A stretch of DNA of 25,562 bases from Priapulus caudatus (taxonomy: Eukaryota; Priapulida; Priapulimorpha; Priapulimorphida; Priapulidae). Below the pieces are notes generated by a model, which saw only the letters and a list, made by a program, of their open reading frames with translations, had not been told where the DNA came from and searched no databases. The stretch covers positions 35,348-60,909 of the forward strand of contig NW_014577297.1 in NCBI RefSeq assembly GCF_000485595.1, read 5' to 3'. Positions 1 to 11,755 of this stretch are shown one piece after another (the first letter of the stretch is position 1; each line of letters starts with the position of its first letter). Both the position numbers and the translations under genes were made by a program.

Positions 1-7
1 ACATGCA

Positions 8-11
8 TCTC

Positions 12-67
<56 letters not shown>
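8..67. repeat. (CT)n microsatellite at a splice donor
   Basis: A CT tract of about 60 nt on the plus strand reads (GA)n on the channel transcript and starts at the donor GTGAGAG of exon 13. Confidence 0.95.
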
Positions 68-69
<2 letters not shown>

Positions 70-70
<1 letters not shown>

Positions 71-185
71 TCTTTTTCGACGAGATGATATCGGGCAGAT
101 AAGGCAGCTTCTTGATACGGATGATGCTGTCGTAGATCGACGGCTGAAGCATGTTTGCGACAGCGTTCGATATCAGCACAGCAAG
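70..185 (-). CDS. ClC channel exon 13 (helix R, chloride-binding tyrosine)
   Basis: The exon reads [20 protein letters not shown] then [18 protein letters not shown]. The tyrosine of SIYDS is the second chloride-coordinating side chain in CLC proteins, and [11 protein letters not shown] links to the CBS domains. The donor is AGAG|GTGAG and runs directly into a (GA)n tract. The next exons, with the CBS domains, lie beyond the left edge. Confidence 0.94.
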
Positions 186-2091
186 CTGCGGAGGAAAAAC
201 CAACCTTCACTCACCGACCTCACGAATGCATCTACACAACACAGGCATGTGGCACCTGGGATGATTATAGGATATGGGTATATACGAATATAGGTACAAA
301 TATGGATATATGGATATAGGATTTGTATAGATAGGTTCGTGCCAGCTGCTGGCAGCCGTCTATCTAACTAAATATCGACAGTGCTGGCCGCCAGGTCGCA
401 GGTTGGGTCACGGAAAATATGCTGCACATTGTGTACGGTGCATAATATTGTAATGAGATATTTGTAACGATTACCCTCATCGAGACATCACGGCATATGC
501 ATCCAACAAAATATTTCAACAATTCTTCGGACAAACGCAGAGACAGTCACCTCTCACCGAGTTTCGAGGCGTTTCAGTGTTTCGCGTTTATAAAATGTAA
601 ATATCACCTCGTTTAAAACGCGTGTTACGTACGCGACACATCTATTGAATCTATCTATCGTACCATGACGGGAAGGATGTGGGCTATCTGGCCGGTCAGC
701 TCAAACACTATCACAGAAGTTGAGATCGTGTGTGTGACGCTTCCTGACAATGCTGCCGCACCTACCGACGCACAATAACCAAAAATCAATACATATTGTA
801 AAATATATAGTAAAATGCTATATACATAAAATAAAAAGAAACAAACACGTGGGTCCCCATCCTCATCATCTAGTTTTTACTGCAATTGGCATATTTCACA
901 GACCGAGACATGGCAAGAGTATGGAGAAGCTGATGCGACTGACTACCTCCCCCCCTTCCCCCCGCCGCACCCACCTCCCTCACACTCAATCGAAACCCCA
1001 CACGTGTGAGACTAACACTGCACAACCCTTCAACATTTACTCCATTCCATCACTACATTGCCTCATCACACGACATCTCCCAGCAACGCACTGAGTCCTC
1101 TTCGTTCCTAGAGCAACACGGGACCTGCTAAAGACTTCTGGTTTCTATAACAATGTGTTTATACATGTTGGCCCTATATGCGGAAAACCAAAAACCTGGG
1201 GGACCGGACACTTGAGCCGACTATTCACCACAGGCAGTCATACGACAGGTTTAAGATGCTCGTTTCATCTCACCTACGACAGCGTAGCCACCAGGTACGA
1301 TCAGGTAATCTGTAGCGCCCATGCGAATACCGGCTGGGAAGATGACGGCCATAGTTTCACCCACCAAGCGGCCAAACGCTGCACCTAGAGGGAGCCACAT
1401 GAGAACGATGTAACACACAGACCGTGCGTCACAACAACAAGAAAACTATACACGCTATTAGTAACAGCACTGACATTGCCCGATTGGAGAGAAAAGCAGA
1501 GGTCTACACGTTATAGAGAGGTTGCTGAGATATATCAGAAACTGAATGAACGTACAGTCAAACCATACTGTATAGGGATCACTCACGGGAAGTGCACACG
1601 CTTGACTGCAGTTTGGTGCATTTAGTGCAGTTAGTGCACTTATAGAATTAAAATGTGATTTGACACAAAGGCGATTCGGCATGCACCATGAGATTTCGAG
1701 ACAGGAAGAGAGAGAGAGAGCGAGAGCAAGAGAGAGAGATACAGAAAGATAGGGAGAAAGGGAGGGCGAGAGAAAGGGAGAGAGAAAGAGAAAGAGAGAG
1801 AGAGAGAGAATGATATGAAGATCGTGATCGCGGCAGGGTAGATGAAGCGGCTGCAATGATGAGAGCTTAGTTACTCATCGATGGTGAGAGATGGAGGGTA
1901 CGATGATCGCGGCAGGGTAGATAAAGCGGCTGCAATGAGGAGAGCTGTTACTCATCGATGGTGGGAGATGGAGGAAAAGTGGAAGGGCGGGGAGAGAGGG
2001 AAAGAGAAAAAGAGAGAGAAAAAGAGAGAAATAGACAAATAGAAAGGCACATAGAGAGAGAGAGAGCAAGGAAGGCAGGGGGAAGAGAGAG

Positions 2092-2140
<49 letters not shown>

Positions 2141-5100
2141 ACTTACAGAGAAAGTGACGCACTACTTACCTAACACAAATACGGGAATGAAGACGCCGGA
2201 CGCAACCGGAATCGTCTGCGCCAACGCCGACAGGAAGAACTGCAACGAAAAGAGAACGGTCACAATTTCTGAAACCCTGTTGTATATCTGCAGTCGATTC
2301 CCCCGCTGCCACCGCCACCATGCACCACCACCGCCGCTGCCACCACACCACGCCGCCCCACTACTACACCACCGCCGCCACTCACCTGCGCGTGCCACCA
2401 CCACACCCGCCGGCCACTGACTACTCACGCGACGCTGCTAATACACCACCGCTGCCAATACAAACCACACCACCGCCGCACCACCACTGCCGGCTGCACC
2501 ACCACCACCGCGCTGCCACACCAGCCACGCTGCACTACTACACCACCGCCGCCCACTACCACTGCGCCTGCACCACCACCACCGCCGCCACATACTACCA
2601 CCGTCCGCTGCTACTACCACACCGCTGCACCAATACAACACCACCACCGCCGCCAACACCACTGCCGACTGCCCCTGCCACAGCCCGCCTGCCACTACCA
2701 CCACACCACACCACCACACCCCACCACCTCCGCCGCCGCCACCACGACCACCGCTTCACCTACACCAGCACCACACCACCACCGCTGCCACTACCACTTA
2801 CAGCCGGCCACCCCACTTGCTGCTGACCACCACCACCGCTGGCCCCCCACTACCACCACCACTGCCACTACTACCACCGCTGCCGCTACCGCCACTACCA
2901 CTGCCAAGAACAACAACAACAACAACAATAAAACATCATCATCATCAACAACGACGCCAACATCAACAACAACAAAATACCACCGGCACCGCCCCCCTGC
3001 CACCACAAACACTCACCATGACGAAGATGTAGAGCGAGAGCGAGACGAAGACGTTGTGCACGCGCCAGTGGTTGAGCAGCGCCTCGTCCTTGACGTCGAC
3101 CTCTCCGCAGCACCACGTGATGTTGCTGAACAGCTCGTTAACGGCCTGCTGCATCGTGATGCCTCCCGCGATGTAGCGGCCCAGCCCCAGCGGAAACGTC
3201 ACCGACGATATGAAGATCGTGATCGCGGCAGGGTAGATGAAGCGGCTGCAATGAGGAGAGCTGTTACTCATCGATGGTGGGAGATGGAGGGTATGATGTA
3301 TGACAGCTAGGTGACACAGTGTCAAAATAACAGCTATGTGACATAGATGTTGCTAAAAGGTGAGCCGTAGAGAGTACATAACGATATGAAGATGGCCGGG
3401 TATGGATGAACAGACTGCAACGATGAGAGAACACAAGAATCAGCAACTGCATATTAACATAGTACATGACGACTAGGTGACAATATAGCCAGACGACACA
3501 GGCGAGTCATGAGGGACCCCTATCATTGTAGGGGTGGCTAGGAAAAACACCACCGGTGTACATGACAATTAGTGACATTACAGCTCGGTGACAGAGGAAA
3601 CACATGGTATATAGATGATACAGATGTAGTGAATGCAAGCACGAAGCAACGTGATTATAGTAACTACAAGCACAGAGAACTCAGTGATCAGCATCTAGTG
3701 ATAGTTAGGTGAGACATAAATAGTACATGATAGGTAGGTATGTACGGTACACATGTAGGGAACAGATGACAGCTAGGTGATATTGAGAGATGATAGCATC
3801 TGATAAGATTCGCGTCACTAGGTGGGTGTATGCAACTTGCGAACTGCAGCATTAGCTGAAGGAAGCCACTGCTGCATGCACAAGAGGGGACCTGGAAGAT
3901 ACCTTCTAGGCAAGGCAGGCATTTGGAGATTCATAGAAGCTTAACAACATTTTACGGAGAGGACTTAATACTAGAGAGAGAGACACACTCCCACTCCTCG
4001 TATTCATATGATTTTTTATGCAGCATGTGCTACAATGCTTAGCGTGCATTCTCATGTCGTATACGATGAGAGTAAAAGTAGACGCTAGAGTTATATCAAC
4101 TGACGCATGACACTGCAATGCTATGTTGCTGGAGTTAAATCGACTGACGCGCAACAGGACGACACCATGACAATGGTGATCGGTGGCGCCACACCGCGGC
4201 GTAACGTAGCACGTCCGACGGCGAACTGCCGCCGACGCCGCCACTTCGTCGTCGTGTTCCAGTCTGCCATCTAATTAGCGAACCTCTGCTCGTCGGCCAT
4301 AAATGCGCAGCTCTAGATCTCACGTGAGGTTTATGCTCACAGTGTCTCGCCCCACGCACATGTAATGGTAAAGTCAGTAACAACTGAAAATATGATTGCC
4401 AATCTGAGAGTGCACGTATATATACTCATTCATTAATAGTATATAATATATACCTATATATATATATATACATATATAATTACGGTTAAACGCCTATGGC
4501 ATGCGGGGAGACCTCTACAGAAAGGAAACCTCTCTATAAAGCACGCTTTGGCATCCGTTGAGCGGCAATTATGAAATGTAAGCACCGTCGCAGAACAGAT
4601 GCCTGTCTATAAAGGATACATTTAGCATTTTCCTTGGGTGAATCTTATACACGGGCTTCATATCTGGGTTTTTGAGAGTCACGGCAAACGCGCAACAGCC
4701 ATCATATTTTCAGTTCTAACCGATTCTGTTTCAACTGTCTGTGGAGAAACTTAAGTGAGATGCAGGTGAGAAGGATGTAAACTAATGTGTGGGAATTGCT
4801 AAGCATAACTTTAAGGAATAAGCAGGTTTAGGAACTAGTATAGCTAAAATCATAATTAATTATTCGATGCTGCAAGCTATGGCCAGGGAGGATGCAAACT
4901 ATAATGTGTGAGTGTTGCTAACACAGCTTAATGAAAATCATAACTAATTCTTCGACGCTGCGGCTAGAACTGCGAGAAAGAACTGCGATCTAACGTGTGG
5001 GTCGTGAGATGAGCGAATCGCGTGTGTTTAAGTATGCGTGCAATATCTCTAAACAAATGCAAGAGCAACGGAAGCTCAAGCTATTATTACAAGAATCCGC

Positions 5101-7724
5101 TTCTCGCGGCCCTGGCCTTGCTCGCCGTAAGTGCAATAAATTTGCGAAGGTGTAGATTGCAGACAGGGGGGGGGGGGGGGTTGCAACAAAGCGTGCAATA
5201 AATTAGTAGTGTCGCACAATATGGCCGCAATAAAATACTTGTCACAATCGTGAATAATGCATGCGGCAGTAACAGATAAGAGACCCGACGGTCATATTCT
5301 CCACTGACCTTACAGCCGGTAGTAGGCTGCGAATAAAATTCACCCGTCAGTTTTAGATACGCCTATATATTTACTGCACGTAGATAAATATATTTTATTA
5401 AAGAGATCACGGACAAGCTAGCAGGATATGCAAATACGTATACAGACGTCCCAAGTGTCCCGGTCTCACCGGGATCGTCCTGGTGCGACATGCTGGTTCC
5501 GGTGTCCCGGTGTCCCGTTAATTAAGAGTCCAGAAAGTCCCGGTCGTAACATTTTTCAGCCATATTTTAAAAATTTACATTAGTAAATTACTAAATTTGC
5601 CGTGGTTGTTGATGTACTTTGATTCCAGCAAACAATAAAAGGCCACAAATGTCAAACACTTTTGTGTTTTCACAATAAATTTGTATATAATTTATAAACA
5701 TGTATACTTTATAAAAAATGGTGGTGCGCCGCGACAAACACGTACATGTCGCAGCCCGCCACAACTTTTTTCCTGTTTTTGCACACTGCGAAAAAACGGC
5801 GATGGACCATTATCACAAGTGATCCCTTTCTTGGATTTTCCCAACTTGGGACCTCAGGCTCTGCGCATATAACTCTGCGCAATATTTACACACACGTCAA
5901 TACATTATAACATAAAGAAGATAGTGGCATAAATCTCCTACCAGCTTATCAGAATAAATAATCAAACGCAAGGTTAAACCAACGAGCGTGTTTTTGTTTG
6001 TTATGCATCACAGAAAGATTCCCGCGAGAATTAAAAAAGGCATAATTATACTAATTCATCCGGATTCAGTTGCGCCTAAAGCCATGTTTTATCGCACGAG
6101 CTAAAAATTCCCCTCGCCTCCGAGCCCCGCACTCCAATGCAAAAAACATGATTCATGGAAGTTACTCTTGCGCGGTTGGAAAGCTAACACCGACCCTAAC
6201 ATAACGTAATACATATCATTGCGTCGCGGGGCTGTAGCGAGCGAGAGTGCTAGACAGCGTGGAAGCACACGCTAGCGGGCGGAAACGAAGCGTGGCTTCA
6301 CGCAACAACTTACTTCTTCTGTAGGAAGCGGGTCAGTGCCTTCTGCCTCCTGTTAAAGTTGACGATGGTTCGGTGAACGTAGACGAACAGAGCTCCGATG
6401 AAGCCACACATCAGCCTGCGCAATTATCAACAACGACGCTCAACAAATATACACTAACATGACCAATGGCACTCAACAAACCTACATTAATATTCCCAAT
6501 GGCAGTCAACTCTGCATTGATATCACCATGCAATGGCACTTAACAAACATGCACTAATATTCCCAATGGCACTCAACTCTGCATTGATATCACCAATGGC
6601 ACAAACCTGTAGTAAGGTCCCTAACTGCACTCAACAAACTTGCACTAATATCACCAATGGAACTCAACTCTGCATTGATATCACCAATGACACTCAACAA
6701 ACCTGCAATAATATCAATAAAACCTAGCGCAGACCTGCGATTTTTGATTGCTCGTCGCTGCAACCTGCAACCGCAAGCAATCGGTCGATGTGTCACCGCG
6801 TGTGCCCACACATGCGATTTCGAAGCAATTCTAGAGCAATTTGGGAGTGATTGAGAGTGACGAGTTGCTCAAAATCAAAACAGTTTCATTTCTTGCAACT
6901 CGTCGCAAGCGACCAGAATCGCTACGGGTTGCAGATGCACGTTCCCGCAGATGTAGCGATTTCACAGCAATTTTTACAGGGATTCTAGAATCGCTGTCGA
7001 GTTGCATAAAAAAGTCGCAGGTCTGTGCTAGGCTTATTAATGGTGCCTATATCTGCTTCAATTTGCTCTCTACCATGAATGCTACTGCTGGAATAGCCGG
7101 TAAAGCTACCTAAAGCAGAACAGGTCGAATCGAACAGATCGGTACAGGTTGTCCACATTAAGGTCTTCTTCTAATAACCCCATCTGTCTATCAACAATAG
7201 TTTCAGTCTGCCCACTTATAGTTCTTCCGGATTATGCTATGGCAATCCCGAGTGGAGTGAATCTGGCTTGATGAGTTTGATAATGCTACAACTATTATAT
7301 CATGATCATATACCCATTATATGAGTTTATATGCTTTTCATAACATGAACCAATATACATATTTATACGTTATTCAGGATTGCACGATTGCATGTGTGAG
7401 TGCCTGCATGCATGCATATAAAAAAAATACTTCAGAGTAGCAAAAAAGCCAGATGACTAAATTTAGCTTTCAATAATCAACAGTGTTGGCTTACCCGATG
7501 AAACAGAAAGCTATGAGCTCCAGTGGATCGAAAGGGAAATCTATTGGTAAGTTTGTTTTGTACAGAGCTGTGATGGTTTCTGCATATAAAAAGCACAAAA
7601 TTCAGGTCAACAGCAGTACGAGCATATCCACCACATGAACACATCATGTAGTAAATCTGCTTACGCATTCTGTAATACAGATTTTCAACCTTCATCGTTG
7701 AACACAATAATGAATAACCGAACA

Positions 7725-7784
<60 letters not shown>

Positions 7785-10694
7785 CATACACGTACCTTTA
7801 TGGTTGGACACCATGAATAATGGAACACACACACATACCTTCAGTGATGGGTCCAATGAACAATAGAACATATAGACACACCCACGTACTCGGATATAAT
7901 GAACAACAGAACATGCACGTACCTTCCTCATCGAACACAACAGAGAGCAAGCGAAAGACCATGGCTCCACACACGGCAGCGAAGAACCCCCGCCAGTAGT
8001 TCTTCACAGCAAAGAACGTGCTGGTGACCTCAATGCTGAACAACACTCCTGAAACACACGCACAGAACAATGCAGACATTATTCATCAAAACAACCTTAA
8101 ACGAGACAACAAGTGGAAGATAGACACTAGTTTTTGGGCTTTTGATATTGTGTCGAAATTGGTTTAAAATCAATGAGTGCCATATGTGGAAAATCACCTT
8201 AAACTGTAAAACTATAGCATTGTTCCTATAATGCTGTAACTAGAACAGTTATTATTAGTACGTTCGATTTGCTTCCCCAAGTTAACCTGGGTCTACTCGG
8301 GCCAGCCCCAAATACGTTCGATTTGCTTCCCCAAGTTAACCTGGGTCTACTCGGGCCAGCCCCAAATACGTTCGATTTGGCAGTCACGTGGTATTTTTGC
8401 GTTACCCGGGTGAGGCCGAAGTAACCCGCTAACCGAGCCACTCACTTGTGTTTCCTCATTCTTAGATTTCATTAATAATAAGATTGCAATTGCTATTCTT
8501 TTTTTCTTGTCACTGGCATCCATGATGATAATTAACCCAGGTTAACCCTAAAACCGTTCGGTTACCTTCCCTAACCCAGATTCGTTCGATTTCTTACCCA
8601 GGTTAACCGAGGTGGCTCTGGGGAAGTAAATCGAACGCACTATATAACATTCTTAAAACATAATTACTGACACATTGAAGTGGGATGCTCCCCCCACCAC
8701 CACCACCACCAGCCATTCTTGCTAGGTCAGCAAAGCTGGACCAGTTTATACGTGTTTTTTTACACGTGCAGACCAAATTGGGGCACTTTCTTATCTTAGT
8801 GGGCAGCATTTTTTTCAACATTCCATCACAACGCTGCAGCTACGTGTGAATCACTTCATGGATGGATAGGTCCAATGCGCGTCTTCAACACATGGACCCT
8901 ACATATATGTCACCAAATAGTCACGACTGGATTGTCACCAATTTTTTTGCACATTCCATCGCAATGCTGCAGCTACATATCAATTACTTCAGGCTGATAA
9001 GTCAAATCCACGAACCCTGCATACTTGTCACTAAATTGTACTGCAGCCTGCCCCGATAAAACGAGATATTAATTTCTCTATTAACCTGCATGACTCAGAT
9101 ATTGGTGACAGCAGCTGTGCAATCTTTCCTGCTGTGTGTGTGTTGCAGCCCGCATGGGAGGAGCGTGCATGACAGAGCTAACATATCACTGCCACACTCT
9201 CAATATATTACCCACATACCTCACCGCGTCGTATGCAAAAACAGATAAAACAACCTATTTCTTTCGGGGCAAGACATGTAATGATATGCATGTACCTGCA
9301 AATGGTGTACCATGTCATGAACACCGTAAGTTCATTACTTGGATTATTTACTCCTGATTGCGCGGTTGCTGTTCTTTCCTACTATGTATTCTTGACGACA
9401 CATATGCGCTCTAGAATTACATATACAGTGAAATGTACCAGTAAAATTTTTACTTGTGGCTGCGTGGCTGCGAGCCTGGGGAGGGAGCGCGCAGGTAGGG
9501 TGGGGGGGGGGCTATTCAAGTTTATATTCTCACACGCACTCACTATATATATGTTATCTCGCACGCACGTGCTTCAAAGCGCAGAAAGGGAGTGCCATCG
9601 AAATCTATGATATCCGAGAATCTCCGCAAACTGGAATCGCTTTTGGCAGCTGTCCAAATCACGCCTGCATCGGCCGCAGAGCTTGCAATAGAAACAACGT
9701 CGACGTCGTAACTGGAGCAACAGAGCGCGCGCCAACTGGCGCCTACATCAGTTATCTGTGGACGAGTGGGCCTCGTCGTCAGAAACAATCATAAATACTC
9801 GCAAACATTGTAAGATGTCATCAGGAGTGTCATAATATAGATGATAGATATATAGTATAGATAATACTATAGGTAATAAAAGATATAATATATAATATAG
9901 ATGCTGATAGGTGTCATAATCTAATTATGACACTCCTGATGTCATTCCCTTCTGCGCGTGCAGCGTCGTACGCAAAACATACGACATTTGTCAACCCACG
10001 ACAATTGTACTATTTATGCTTCTGCCTTACAGAGCCTCAGTATATCGTGTTACCTGATGAACGACTCTCGCACCACACGTACGTACCAGCAGGTGCGGCC
10101 AACTTACAGGATGACAGCAATTGCGTGACAACCCCTATCCTGTTGTTCGCGCAGTATTAAAAAAAGAGGCGGGAAATGAATCCAGGCACCAGTTGGTGAG
10201 ACCAACAAACGATGATTAGTCAGGACGGGGGTTGAGCCACACACGGAGCGACTGCGAACAAACTTATAAAATTCTATTTATGCATGCTCACCCGACGAAT
10301 AGCTGCAACAAGAAGCATATGCGAACCCCCAACGGCGCGCACAAAGTTCCTCGCATGTTCTCTCACTCGCGACACGTTCCGACGACGCGAGCGCATGGAA
10401 GAGTGAGGCGTAGTTCTCCCCATCCATCACTACACGACGACCACCCACCTCCCCCTCCACGCTAGCGTCCTCGTAGATGCGACCAGCCTTGCCAGCGAGC
10501 TATAAAAGGTTCCTGCGACTGCATCGTGCCCATCGTTCCTGTCCTACCCGGCAACAGTGAGAGTCATATCTAGAACTGTCATCACCGTCACACAGACATC
10601 ATGAAGCTTGCAGTCATCAGCCTGATGCTCGCCTGCTGCCTCTTGGTGGTCAAGGCCAGAGGTAAGACACACATATGGGCCTATATGTAGGTCT

Positions 10695-10757
<63 letters not shown>

Positions 10758-11688
10758 NNNNNNNNNNNNNNNNNNNNNNNNNNNNNNNNNNNNNNNNNNN
10801 NNNNNNNNNNNNNNNNNNNNNNNNNNNNNNNNNNNNNNNNNNNNNNNNNNNNNNNNNNNNNNNNNNNNNNNNNNNNNNNNNNNNNNNNNNNNNNNNNNNN
10901 NNNNNNNNNNNNNNNNNNNNNNNNNNNNNNNNNNNNNNNNNNNNNNNNNNNNNNNNNNNNNNNNNNNNNNNNNNNNNNNNNNNNNNNNNNNNNNNNNNNN
11001 NNNNNNNNNNNNNNNNNNNNNNNNNNNNNNNNNNNNNNNNNNNNNNNNNNNNNNNNNNNNNNNNNNNNNNNNNNNNNNNNNNNNNNNNNNNNNNNNNNNN
11101 NNNNNNNNNNNNNNNNNNNNNNNNNNNNNNNNNNNNNNNNNNNNNNNNNNNNNNNNNNNNNNNNNNNNNNNNNNNNNNNNNNNNNNNNNNNNNNNNNNNN
11201 NNNNNNNNNNNNNNNNNNNNNNNNNNNNNNNNNNNNNNNNNNNNNNNNNNNNNNNNNNNNNNNNNNNNNNNNNNNNNNNNNNNNNNNNNNNNNNNNNNNN
11301 NNNNNNNNNNNNNNNNNNNNNNNNNNNNNNNNNNNNNNNNNNNNNNNNNNNNNNNNNNNNNNNNNNNNNNNNNNNNNNNNNNNNNNNNNNNNNNNNNNNN
11401 NNNNNNNNNNNNNNNNNNNNNNNNNNNNNNNNNNNNNNNNNNNNNNNNNNNNNNNNNNNNNNNNNNNNNNNNNNNNNNNNNNNNNNNNNNNNNNNNNNNN
11501 NNNNNNNNNNNNNNNNNNNNNNNNNNNNNNNNNNNNNNNNNNNNNNNNNNNNNNNNNNNNNNNNNNNNNNNNNNNNNNNNNNNNNNNNNNNNNNNNNNNN
11601 NNNNNNNNNNNNNNNNNNNNNNNNNNNNNNNNNNNNNNNNNNNNNNNNNNGAGAGAGAAGACACACATATGTGCCTATATGTATATCT

Positions 11689-11755
<67 letters not shown>

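Noticed and set aside
2320-2826. 168-codon His/Thr/Pro-rich frame
   Set aside because: It is a product of CCA/CCG repeats in channel intron 9-10.
6533-6727. Short frame with repeated N-x-T and Cys words
   Set aside because: It is the minisatellite in channel intron 7-8.
9136-10160. Possible hemopexin-like fragments ([11 protein letters not shown]; a second similar start near 9958)
   Set aside because: Only a few words match, no full repeat is present, and no consistent splice pair joins the pieces. A profile search would settle it.
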